Origin: Podospora comata
Taxonomy: Eukaryota > Ascomycota > Sordariomycetes > Sordariales > Podosporaceae
Length of the DNA: 64,000 nucleotides
Direction: 5' to 3'
Assembly: GCA_017354895.1 (NCBI GenBank)
Contig: CP071497.1
Coordinates: forward strand, 1,612,001 to 1,676,000
The notes beneath the pieces are model-generated. The model was given only the letters and a program-made list of their open reading frames with translations. It had not been told where the DNA came from and searched no databases. Shown piece after piece: positions 44,258 to 54,502 of this stretch. Position 1 is the first letter of the stretch. Every line of letters starts with the position of its first letter. The translations under genes and the position numbers were made by a program.

Positions 44258-45941
44258 CTACACAATTCTCCCCGCTGCCCCCATCCACTGCCTATCACTC
44301 GGCACAGAGTCCATCCTTTGATGATAATGATGCAACGTCTGCCCTTGCACCTCTGCCGTAGTCATCTGCACTGCCGCTGGCATAGGCAAATCCGGCAGAT
44401 CATCCGGCATCGGCCTATTTGGCAACGGCACACTCGGCATCCCTATCCTGTCATTCACTTCATACTCCACGCTGACCTCTTCCGTCTGGATGATCTTCCC
44501 AGGCGGCGGCTCAAATTCATCCCCTGCCTCGACACTCCCAAAAGAATTCGTGCTCTGGTTCCTCGATCGTATCCTACTCCTGCTCCTCGACATGGAGCCC
44601 CGTATCGACGACCCCCTACTCCCACTGGGGTACCCATTCGGGTTAAACATCCCAGCACTGAACCCACTAAACCTCGACAGTCGTGACAACCTGATGACGG
44701 ACCCTGACCTGCCCCCCGGCCGCCCAGAAGAACCTCCGACATTGGTTTCTTTGTTACTGCTGACCCGACTCGCCCGGCTCCAACTGGATTCATTGCGACG
44801 ATGTCCCTGGGAGCTGATGACCGTCGAGCTGCGACCTGTGCCCTGCGCGTTGGAAGAACCGGTGTAAATATCGTGATAAAACTCTGCCGGGCCGGGCGGG
44901 GGCCCGTTGTGCTTGAGCAGAGCGCGGAGTATAGGAATTGAAGCGGCAACGATGGTAATTGCGCCCTCGGCCGCGGCCAGAATGGCGAGCTGGGTCGTGG
45001 ACTCGGTAAACGACGCGTCGGAGATGGAGGGAAGCTGTGTTATCTTGATGATGGAGGTGACGCCGGCAAAAACACCCATGCTCATGGCGACGAGGACGCC
45101 AAACTTCTCCTTCTTGTTCATGGTGAGCTTCCAGATGATCCTCCAGGGGAGCAAGGCGAGAACAATATCCATTGCGCCAGAGTAGACTGAAAGCATGTCA
45201 GCCAAACGTAAGTCCCTTCTCTTGGTGCAATTGGAGACTCGACTTACTGGCTGTAAAGATGTTATACCTAACCTGGTAATGCTTGGACCAGCAACTTCCC
45301 TCCAGATTTGGCTGCCAGATCTTTGCAATTGGCGTGCACTGCCCCCACGTGAGCGCGATCGCCACCCCGAGCGAGAGGTTAACCGTCACGATGATGAACC
45401 AGACCAGCCACTTCATCCATCCGTTTGATATGCGCAAGATGGTGATGGCAAACGAGGTCTTGCTCCAACAAGCGGCCAAGATGGAGAAGGTGCCGGCCAA
45501 GTTGCAGTATAACAGATAGATGTTGAGGTTCTTGAAGTTGAAGAGCGAGAGTGACCGACCAAAACCGTAGGTGACAGAGACGGAGACGAAGGCACAAGAT
45601 AAGGCAAGTGCTATCTGTGGCATTGTCAGATAGCTGCTGGGTAGGGGATAGGAAAGGACACCACTCACCCACGAAGCAATAAGAACATGATCATCCCACC
45701 ACAACCCTCGATGCCTCAAAGACTTGGAGTACACCCTCAGTGCCAGAAAGGCCGCCGACAAGGCAGTCAAAAACCAAATGGTAAAGTTGATCTGGTGCCC
45801 ATAATCCACCGTCTGCTTGACCTTGAACCCTGGCGTTTCCGCCTCACCCCGTGCTACCTTGGTCGAGCCATGCGTTGTCGTGGGCTCATGGGAATATGGC
45901 GTCAAGTCGGTCGTCGTTATGGTGGTGGTAAAGTGCGACAT
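44258..45941 (-). CDS. SAT4-type rhodopsin-domain integral membrane protein (Pth11-related)
   Basis: Exons 45941-45669, 45614-45248 and 45186-44258 give 522 aa, with introns of 54 and 61 nt. The 54-nt intron has no stop and a length divisible by three, so a retained form would also be translatable. Seven hydrophobic segments are seen, beginning INFTIWFLTALSAAFLALRV. The family motifs WWDDHVLIASW, FAITILRIS, WGQCTPIAKIWQP, CWSKHYQ and YSGAMDIVLALLPWRIIWKL are present. A Ser/Arg-rich cytoplasmic tail of about 220 residues follows. There is no CFEM domain. Family members are receptor-like proteins proposed to sense surface or nutrient cues; the ligand is unknown. Confidence 0.88.
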
Positions 45942-47735
45942 CAGAGTCGCAGCACGCCAGCTTCGCAGAAGATGGCGCTGGCAACGGCGAGGACAGCAAC
46001 AACAACAAACTACCCGACGACGGCGGTTCCGCTCAACGGCTGCCTCATCTGCCAGTGGGTGGGGTGCAAGGGGGGAACGATCAACAAGAGAAAGCCAGTC
46101 CGGGGAGAAAAATCTGGGGCAAGGCGGGATGGCTGCCCGAGATATTGGGTGAGCCGTTCATATCATGGTTTCCCCGGGCTCCCCCACAACCCGAGGACGG
46201 CGAACAAAAAACGAGACGATTGATGGCGATCCCACAGCAGCCGGACGATCAACACATGGTATGTAGCATACCATCACCCCCCCCCCAAAAAGTCCCCTTC
46301 TGTAGCTACCTTGACCCGATTCCTGCGTGATTTACGTAGCTGTTTGCAGGGTTGAGGACAAATGGAAGCAAAGATTGCAAATGACAAGGACAGGCGTCCC
46401 ACCAAGCACGACACCAACTCCACAGGTGCGTATTCGCGGGCCGCCAATGCTGTGCGCGATGTTCCCCAGAAAGAAAGGGTGCGGTGGAGCACGGGGCATG
46501 GCGTGCAAGAGTCGGAGCTTGGACTCTCGTCTCACATTGCCCGTTTATTACCCCTGGATCTTTGGGGATGCTCTGTTCTCGGACATCGTTGGAGGTGGAT
46601 GACAGCGGGAACGTTAATGCAACGACAACGGCGGCGATCCAACGAGTGACAGTTCAACGTTTCGTCTTGGAATGAATCACACGCTGTAGGGCAACTGTGG
46701 TCGGTGATGAGCATCTGTGCTTTTTCCATAAGCGTGGTGTCCAAATGGCTTGGCGTTCTGCGAGGTGTTCACGCACAGGCCATTAATTAGTGAGGTCTTG
46801 GATGCAGCACGACCAATTGGGATTTTGCTGCGACGAATTCTCGACGGCGTGTGCATCGTGTGCATACCAAACACGATGTTTAATGAAGGATTGCAATCTT
46901 GCGCATAAGGGGGGATTTTTTGGACTGTGTAGTGGAGGTTTGTTATGGTATCTCAGGTGGGCAGCTGCCAACCGGCTGTTGACTTGACTGTATTAGTCGA
47001 GTTGATCTCTCGAGGTCGTCAACGTCGTGATATCTCGTGGCCTGTGTGATGTTGCTTGGAAAATAGACCACGGAAAATGAAAACGACAGTGTAGAAATAT
47101 TCAAGAGCAGATGTGTGTGCGGAAAGTTCCGCTCCATACAGCCGACCCGATCATGGACTGCTGCCTATCTGAAAGCTTGAAGTTGGGAAGGAGTTCTCAA
47201 CCTCTCAGGCAGGCACGCTCGTACAAACGCACAAACCACATTTATTTTCAACTAATAAGCTTTGGTCGTTTTGTTCAGGTTTGTCTTGTCTCTTCATGAT
47301 CTCCAAGCTTACGAAATAGACCACAATTGGCGAACCAAGCTCACCCAAGTTTCGGCAGAGATCCGGGATCCGGACAGGCAACTATATGCAAGCAATTATC
47401 AGCCCCATTTGCTATGAATCTATTTCTTCCTGGACTCATTTGCCGGTACTCCCCAGTGCCGAGAAGCAATGCGGCAGCAGCCATGCCGACCAACTTATCC
47501 ATCAATCAGATGACTGGCCTTGGAGTACCGGCTCCAAGTTAGACGACCTCTCTATATTGACCTCCAAAATAGACAAGATCAGCCAAAAATTTCAAATGAA
47601 TTCAGCACACCTCCAGCGGCGACATCACCAAACTTTGCCCCCTTGGCCATGACATTTAGCCATGCCTTCCGACTCTTTCATTCTTGTCGTTGTTGATATC
47701 GACAACCACAGAGACTGAGTCGCGACACCTCCAAC
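45942..47735. other. Intergenic, about 1.8 kb, no gene recognised
   Basis: Shared upstream region of the divergent SAT4-type and DUF1996 genes. Several short ORFs on both strands lack family features. Confidence 0.5.
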
Positions 47736-48942
47736 ATGCACATACGTTTCCTTGCAGCCGTGGCGCTGACAGCGTCGACGGCAAGCGCCCTGCTACGCTT
47801 CTCATGCTCGCAGCTCGTGGTTGAGCGACTTGACCCGTGAGCCCCTCGTTTCGTTGAATACCTAACGATCCCAGACTGACCACGAAATCTGTGCCCCTTA
47901 GCTTGGTCAATCCTGGAATGGCTCCATCTCCACATCTTCACCAAATCGTCGGAGGCGTATGTTGGTCCTGATACCCCCCCTCGAATAAAAGCAAAGACTG
48001 ACTAGTTGGTAGAATGCATTCAACGTCACGATGGATCCAGCAACACCACCTCCCTCTCAGGCGACATGCACCACTTGCACCTTCGCCGACGACTTTTCCA
48101 ATTACTGGACAGCCATCCTCTACTTCCGTGCTCGGAATGGGTCGTTTATTCGGGTGCCGCAAAAGCCAAATATGGGGTTTGAAGCTGCCAATGGTGGCAT
48201 GACGGTCTATTACACGCCCTTCTTCACTGGTCGTGGGGGGCCAGGCACCGTCACGGCTTTCAGGCCTGGTTTCCGAATGCTGATCGGCAAACAAGAATAC
48301 CGCACCCGCGAAGAAGCCTCGAGATTCCGACAACTTACATACACATGTCTGCAAAACATTCTGACCCGCACTGGAGAGACGCTCGATATGCCCAAGCGGC
48401 CTTGCCCGGCAGGAATCATGTCAAATGTCCGATTTCCAACTTGCTGGGATGGCAAGAATCTCGACACGCCTGACCACATGGCACATGTTGCCTACCCTGC
48501 ATCTGGTACCTTCGAGAACAATGGCCCATGCCCGGCATCTCACCCCGTCAAGATTCCACAGCTCTTCTTTGAAGTTATTTGGGACACATCCAAGTTTAAT
48601 GCAAAGGACCTATGGCCCGAAGATGGCAGCCAGCCATTTGTCTGGAGCCAGGGCGACGAGACTGGGTTCGGAAATCACGGTGATTATGTTTTTGGCTGGA
48701 AAGACAATGCTTTGCAAATTGCCATGGACTCCAATTGCGATAGGTGCCCACAGCTCAAGTCTCAGAGCTTAGCCACGGGAAACAAATGCACAGGCCCTCT
48801 CCATGTGCGCGAGAAGATTGATGGCTGTAGGCTTCTACCTCTCTTCCAGTCCCAGAATGACATTGCACGGGCAATGCTGACCATGTCTGTAGGGTTGGAT
48901 GCTATTCCTGGGCTGACGCCTAACCTCAAGTATCGGAACTAA
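47736..48942 (+). CDS. Secreted DUF1996 protein
   Basis: Exons 47736-47836, 47902-47956 and 48013-48942 give 361 aa; the introns are 65 and 56 nt with GTGAGC and GTATGT donors. A signal peptide (MHIRFLAAVALTASTASA) is followed by the family's conserved start RFSCSQLVVERLDP, then SPHLHQIVGGNAFN. CTTCTFADDFSNYWTAILYF, then ARNGS, and later CPAGIMSNVRFPTCWDGKNL, HMAHVAYP and CPASHPVKIPQLFFEV are also present. The His and Cys of these motifs are the conserved positions of the domain. DUF1996 proteins are abundant fungal secreted proteins of unknown activity, often linked to the cell wall or lignocellulose growth. Confidence 0.93.
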
Positions 48943-49411
48943 GTGTAAAAAGACCATAACAAAGATGTTGCGGCCTGGTACTAAGTACAGAAGCACCGGG
49001 CTTCCTTTGTTTGGACAATCTCACAAGGGCTTAGTGGGGGGTTCTTTGACTCCAGCTCAATGACATTCTGGGTGGTGCCTCCAGTTGGATTGTTTCAGCT
49101 CGCCACCATTGCAGATGAACATGGTTCTTTCGGACTGGAATTGTTCGGTACAGTCCTTATCCAGTGAATATTTGTATTTAAACGAAGCAAATCACGATAT
49201 CAGTTAGTTTTCAGACCACAAGCCTCTTTACCACTCTTTTTCACTCTGGAAGTGACCCCCTTTACAACAATGGCTTCTACCTCAAAGCCCACCAACGCGG
49301 CCGTGGCTGTCTGGATAAGGCTGTACAACACCATTCTGCTGATTAACCTCGATGACACATCCGACAAGCCTGTTGAATGCTTTCTGTTACACACTGTAGC
49401 AGATATCAACT
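48943..49411. other. Intergenic plus possible 5' part of the helicase gene
   Basis: An ATG at 49270 opens a 76-codon frame (to 49497) that overlaps the helicase ORF in another frame and reads like protein (VAVWIRLYNTILLINLDDTS). It may be the true N-terminus cut off by a frame change, or an upstream ORF. Confidence 0.4.
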
Positions 49412-52306
49412 ATGAACAGCTCGAGAACCGGACAAGAACCCTTACCCAAGTCTTTTGCACGCCTCAAGAATTGGATGAACCGACAGCTTGGCTATGATCC
49501 CATCCTGCACAAACTCTTTGTCATTCAGAATGGTGAGGAGAAGGATCTGGAATATAGATCTGACTGGCAACAACTACTGATTCAGATTGCTTGCAGCGAA
49601 GAAGATGATCGGTATGTCGAGATGGAATTTCGACCTGATTTGGAAGATCTCCCCAATGATCTTTGGAGAATTGGAGGGAGTGATAAGCCACCCGTCACAG
49701 ACAAGCCCTCTTCCTCCCTCAAGCCATCCAATACTAGCGAGGAGGAGGAATACAACAGACCGGTCTTGTCAGCAGTAACACCGCCCTCCAAGGAGTCTCT
49801 TGAGGAACCTGACCAGCTGAATTTCTCAGACTGGGATGACTTTCCTGAGATGGCTCTTGAGCTCAACTTCATCACAGAGAGTGAGTACTGGGACATAAAG
49901 TTCCGTCAGCGCCACGCCAAATATCCTAGCGGTCTTCCTAAGCCGGGGTTTCTGTCTAAGAGAGAGTATACCCACGAGGTCGTCAGTCCTTGGTATTTTC
50001 TTCCCGACAGGCTCTTTGAAAACACCCCGCCCAGCTCCCCGAGAAGCGTTACCACGAACATTGTGTCTGCTACCGAAACATTCTATATCGCAACCACTGA
50101 ATCACCGATTATCTCGAGCCCTCGTGCCTCTCCCGAGAAACATGACGAAAAGGCTGAGCCAAATATGGACCGTTACCAGATCACTACCACCGAGGATCCG
50201 GATTACGGCGCAAACTACCGTGATGTCATTGATGACAGCCTCGGGGCCTATAATGATGGCGATACGGAACGCGAATGGAACTCTTGTCTTGAATTCTTCG
50301 GCGTCCATGCGGAGGAGTACAGGAGACAGCTCGCCATCAAGGCGTCCTCGGCCACTCACAGCACCCGTGTTCCCGTCAAAAAGCTTCCCAGCATGACTGT
50401 TGGTTTGTTCGACTACCAGCTCATGGGCGTCTACAATCTCCTCAATTTTGTTCTGAATGATGTCAGGGGTGGGTTTCTGGCGGATGAGCAAGGTTTGGGA
50501 AAGACACAAGAGATGTTTGGTGTCCTCATTCTGGCTCACAACCTTCGGCGATGTAAGGCTGATGTTACTGAGTATTGGAGTCCATCGGCCAAGGGGAAAG
50601 CTGTCAAGAAAGGACCGGCTAACAAACATAACGCCAAGAACTCAAAAGATGCTCGATCCTGCCCTTATGATCAAAAATGGGGTTTCAAATGCTATTGCTA
50701 CAACGAACTTACCAGAAACCTGGCCGATCGCCTTCCCGATGGACCCAATGTCATTATTGCGCCGGCAAGAAACTGCGGACCCATGGTCAAGGACGCAAAG
50801 ACCAAACTGGACGGCAAGGTCATCAGAGTCCGTGGTTACGGCACTGACATTCACATGACTGACAAGGACTCCAAGTTGACCTCTGCCGAGCTCGCGTCTC
50901 TGCGGAGTGGTAATGCCACAGTCCAGAGCGACTTTGTCATTGTCGTCTCTCCGGAGTCAATCCACAAGCTGGTTGCCGAGTTCGCCAAGAGCAAGACCAC
51001 CTTCACTCCCGGAATCGTCATGCTGGACGAGTTTCACCAATACGCTGCCTCCTCTGGCGAGGTCAACCGCGTCACTGCCTGGCTCAAGCATCTTAGGACC
51101 TCCAGTATCAATAACAAGCGACTCATTCCTCTGGTTTATTTTGTGTCTGGCACACCCTTCGAGAACTCCCCCTCCGACCTCCGCTCTGCCCTTGAAGTCC
51201 TCGAACGCCCTCAAATCTGGAGCAAACCCAACCACCCCTTATCCTCCGCAACCGTCGCCCACCTCGACGAGTGCATCAAGCTCTTCGACTCCTACACTAC
51301 CTCCACCACCCAAGGATCTCCCTTTCCCCAAACCAAAATCAACGAATACTACCACCGCCTTGACAAGCTCCTCACCCAACTGATGGTCCGCCGCCTAGCA
51401 ACCGACACCTTCCAATCCACCAAACTAACCTCCCTCGGCAAACTCAAAGTCAACATCATCGACCACACCCTTCCCTCATGCCACATCCCCCCCCTCCAAT
51501 CCCTCGCCTCCACCACCATCCTCCCCACCGCAAACCTCAAACCCCCCACCACCGGCCCAGACCTCCTACTCAAACTCCGGTTATGCGGAACCTTCCCCTC
51601 CATCGCCAGCACCACAACAAATTTCACCTTTTCCCCCGAGGAGGTATCCACCTTCCTCACCACCGCCTCCGGCAACCCCTCCAAAACACCCTACTTCCCT
51701 CACCTCCCCTCCTTCACCCTCCTCTCCCCAAAACTCGCCACCATCTCCTCCATCATCACCCAGATGGTCAACGACAAGACAAAAATTCCAGGGGAGTCCT
51801 CCTCCTGCAAAAAGCTGGTTTTATTTTCCCCCCTCGAGGCGGAATCGCTTCTGCTGTTTCTGTGGCTTATTAACCCTAAGCCGGAAGGGGTGAAGCCGGT
51901 TTATGTTCATGGGAATATGACTAGTCTGGAGAGGCAGAGGGTGATTGACAAGTTTTTGGAGGTGGGGAACGCGGCGCCGAATGTGCTGGTTGCGCCGACG
52001 GGGGTTTGTGGGACGGGGTTTAATCTGCAGAGGGCGGGGTATTTGGTTTTGACGGGGCCGACGTGGACGAGGAGGGAGGGGAGGCAGGTTTTTGGGCGGG
52101 TGCATAGGGTTGGGCAGAGGGGGGTGGTGAGGTTGTGGGAGTTGAGGGGGGGGTGGAATCCGGGGGAGAGGGTAGTTTTGGGGTTGGGAGGTGGGTTGGA
52201 GGTTGGGAATGGGTTTGTTGAGGGGGTGGGGAAAGGTGAGGGGGAGGAGGACAAGAAAAAGGGGGAGGAGGACGAGGATGAAGGGAAGGGTAATGAGGTG
52301 GGGTGA
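49412..52306 (+). CDS. SNF2-family DEAD/DEAH-like helicase
   Basis: 964 aa from the ATG at 49412, single exon. Motif I is GGFLADEQGLGKTQ (near residue 352). A Cys-rich insertion (CPYDQKWGFKCYCY) follows. The Walker B-type box is MLDEFHQY (near 538), and motif III is FVSGTPFENS. Motif VI is QVFGRVHRVGQR (near 893), with the preceding NVLVAPTGVCGTGFNLQ. These mark an SNF2-type ATPase that probably moves on double-stranded DNA. DEFH replaces the usual DEAH/DEGH. The first 350 residues are acidic and of unknown function. Codon use switches from C-ending (51.1-51.8 kb) to G-ending (from about 51.85 kb). The N-terminus is uncertain because an overlapping frame begins at 49270. Confidence 0.85.
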   Translation: MNSSRTGQEPLPKSFARLKNWMNRQLGYDPILHKLFVIQNGEEKDLEYRSDWQQLLIQIACSEEDDRYVEMEFRPDLEDLPNDLWRIGGSDKPPVTDKPSSSLKPSNTSEEEEYNRPVLSAVTPPSKESLEEPDQLNFSDWDDFPEMALELNFITESEYWDIKFRQRHAKYPSGLPKPGFLSKREYTHEVVSPWYFLPDRLFENTPPSSPRSVTTNIVSATETFYIATTESPIISSPRASPEKHDEKAEPNMDRYQITTTEDPDYGANYRDVIDDSLGAYNDGDTEREWNSCLEFFGVHAEEYRRQLAIKASSATHSTRVPVKKLPSMTVGLFDYQLMGVYNLLNFVLNDVRGGFLADEQGLGKTQEMFGVLILAHNLRRCKADVTEYWSPSAKGKAVKKGPANKHNAKNSKDARSCPYDQKWGFKCYCYNELTRNLADRLPDGPNVIIAPARNCGPMVKDAKTKLDGKVIRVRGYGTDIHMTDKDSKLTSAELASLRSGNATVQSDFVIVVSPESIHKLVAEFAKSKTTFTPGIVMLDEFHQYAASSGEVNRVTAWLKHLRTSSINNKRLIPLVYFVSGTPFENSPSDLRSALEVLERPQIWSKPNHPLSSATVAHLDECIKLFDSYTTSTTQGSPFPQTKINEYYHRLDKLLTQLMVRRLATDTFQSTKLTSLGKLKVNIIDHTLPSCHIPPLQSLASTTILPTANLKPPTTGPDLLLKLRLCGTFPSIASTTTNFTFSPEEVSTFLTTASGNPSKTPYFPHLPSFTLLSPKLATISSIITQMVNDKTKIPGESSSCKKLVLFSPLEAESLLLFLWLINPKPEGVKPVYVHGNMTSLERQRVIDKFLEVGNAAPNVLVAPTGVCGTGFNLQRAGYLVLTGPTWTRREGRQVFGRVHRVGQRGVVRLWELRGGWNPGERVVLGLGGGLEVGNGFVEGVGKGEGEEDKKKGEEDEDEGKGNEVG

Positions 52307-53079
52307 TTTGTTTTCTTTTTTGCACGTTTTGAAATTCCTTGAAAGAAGTTTAGGGGCAAGGTAGGTATTTAGCATGCTCTGGAGCATGGTGTACAATGTA
52401 TTTGGTGTGTTTTTCTTGAAAGTTTGTCTTTTGTGAATCTTGCACCTATTGCTTGGCCTGTGATGGCCTGACCAAACTATACCTACCAAATAGAAAGGCC
52501 AGACACCCGAGAGGTCATATTCCCCGGTTGAATCCAAGTGTAGCCATTGAGAGATGTCACTACATCTGACTCTCATTTGCATTCCTACCATCACCGCTGC
52601 CTGCAGGCCCGTTGACAGTCAACCTAATACCAAAACAAACTCCGACCAATCCAATCCTAGCTTCTTACAAACCATACAGAAACGCTTGCCCAGAAAAGCC
52701 TAGCATATCCGCTCCCAGCAAATACTCATAGCCGACCCGCTGACTATGAACTAGGTCTGTTGTTTACCACAACACGCCAAGACTCAGGGGTTGATCAAAA
52801 ACCTCAAAACAAACCGGTGGTAACTCGCACACAATAGCATTCATTGCTCAGGGATACCAGTTATACTTTTGCCATGTGTTGTGTATTTAATTATTGCTAG
52901 ATTTCCACACGAAAGGTCTTTTCTTCCCAACAACTTCTCATCACAACTTGAGCCCCTGAACCCCGGGGAGAGAGAGAGACCAACTCATCACAGTTGCTCC
53001 TGATGACAACTTGCGGTCTGTGTCTGGTAGCGGAAGCATAGATATTTTGCCGTCCGATCTCACGGTCAGTATTGTTATG

Positions 53080-53620
53080 GCTTCGACAACAAGCTCTTTT
53101 TCGACTTGCTCTTGTGATCCGAACTGTGGGCAGCTTGGGGGATGCTCTGATGTCGAGACAACGATGGCCAGTGGAACATCACGGATTATCAGGCTAACCG
53201 ACTTTTCTTTAATGCCTGAGTAATAGCATTCGTCTTCTCCTACACTTTTCTAGGCTTTATTCATGATGCGCCAGCAGGCTTCCAGTCTCTTGTTACGTAG
53301 GAAGCATCAACACCGGGCAATGGGAGCAAAAATACTTTTCCACCCGAAATCTCTAGACCCTATCATCCGATTCCTAAACACAATTTTCCAGTTATTGCTC
53401 TTGCAATCCTAGCTCTTGCTGGTTAGGTCACGCTCTGATGTCGTCGTCAACGTCGACAGCCAGTAAAACCCCATCGATTATTGAGCTATCGGAGTTTTCT
53501 GTTCACTTCAAGAGCAACTATTGTCTTATTTTAATTATCAACCGTCCAGAGCAGCCAGTAAGACCACATCAATTATGGAGCAAGTAGACTTGTTCAGGAG
53601 CAACTATTGTCTTATCTCCC
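53080..53620. repeat. Three imperfect copies of a short repeat
   Basis: GCTCTGATGTCG recurs at about 53142 and 53431. CAGCCAGTAA-AACC-CATC-ATTAT-GAG recurs at about 53458 and 53551, with a weaker form at 53168. AGCAACTATTGTCTTAT recurs at about 53513 and 53593. The copies look like decayed direct duplications. Confidence 0.6.
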
Positions 53621-53818
53621 AGGCCCGCTATTCACCGGCTCCCAATAATTGACGACGTCGTCATGGGTGGAATCTTGTCCTCCTGGTCGAGGATGCGATG
53701 CTTTTACTTTTCCCGCTCTCTCCCCCTTTTGTCCCCTCACACTCAACAACCTCCAGAGCCCTCTCCTTCTTATATCCAACATTATCCAGAACAACTTTGG
53801 GCAGAGGGCAAACTCTCC

Positions 53819-53913
53819 AACACCTCCAAGACCTCCAAGACCTCCAACACGTCCAAGACCTCCAACACGTCCAAGACCTCCAACACGTCCAAGACCTCCA
53901 ACACCACCAATCA
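53819..53913. repeat. 18-bp minisatellite
   Basis: Tandem CAACACGTCCAAGACCTC units (about five, with shorter variants at the left) immediately upstream of the ATG at 53922. All frames are open, giving Pro-Arg or Thr-Ser-Lys repeats. Confidence 0.9.
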
Positions 53914-53921
53914 CCAGCAAA

Positions 53922-54502
53922 ATGCCTTCCCCTACATCATACCACAGCCTCGGCTCAAACCATTCCGGCCACGGTTCAACCTGGTTCCCGACCGCCGGCT
54001 TCACCTGGAAGAACAGCAGCGAGTCCTCCAAGCTCAAGGTCCTCCGCACCACCGAGCGGAACAGCACCCTCGTCCGCGCGGTCGGGACAGCTGCTCGTCA
54101 CCACTTTGAAGGATCTTGCTCGGATGAGGCTCGACTCGCCTGCGGGCGAGCACATCCTGGATTTTCTCTCTCGTGCTCGCGAGGGTTGCCGCTTGGGCAG
54201 GGAGTTGTCTGAGAACATGTGGTAGGTCATTCTCCAAGCTACGAAAGCGCAATGTACCAAGCCTTTTGGACTTTGCAAGATCGAGTCTGGGTGAGTATCT
54301 TCACAGGACCTCCAAGATTCACCAGGATGGTATGTCAATCAAAAAAAATGGCTTTGCACGACTGTTTCCGTGGAGATCTTTCACTGACACATGTTCTTTG
54401 TTACCTCCCTCTATAGCTGAGAAGTCCGACATTCCCGAGCTTGCCCAGGCTGTTGATGGTCTGCTCAAGGCTTGTAACGAGGATGGCAATGAGTGGGAGT
54501 GA
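53922..54502 (+). pseudogene. Hypothetical gene with apparent frame changes
   Basis: The ATG at 53922 begins MPSPTSYHSLGSNHSGHGS and stays protein-like to about 54080. The neighbouring frame then carries LVTTLKDLARMRL and ILDFLSRAREGCRLGRELSE. A third stretch reads YESAMYQAFWTLQDRVW followed by a GTGAGT donor, and a last exon after CTATAG ends DIPELAQAVDGLLKACNEDG. These pieces fit one small fungal protein, but two joins lack introns, so it is a broken gene or contains sequence errors. The family is not recognised. Confidence 0.4.

Larger units (their letters stand above)
52307..53921. other. Intergenic with degenerate repeats, about 1.6 kb
   Basis: Includes the imperfect repeats at 53080-53620 and the 18-bp minisatellite at 53819-53913. 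A 70-codon ORF at 53011-53223 has no family signature. Confidence 0.5.

Noticed and set aside
53649-53921. ORF with Pro-Arg repeats as a possible ribosomal peptide precursor
   Set aside because: The repeats are the 18-bp minisatellite, with no Kex2 sites or signal peptide at the start.
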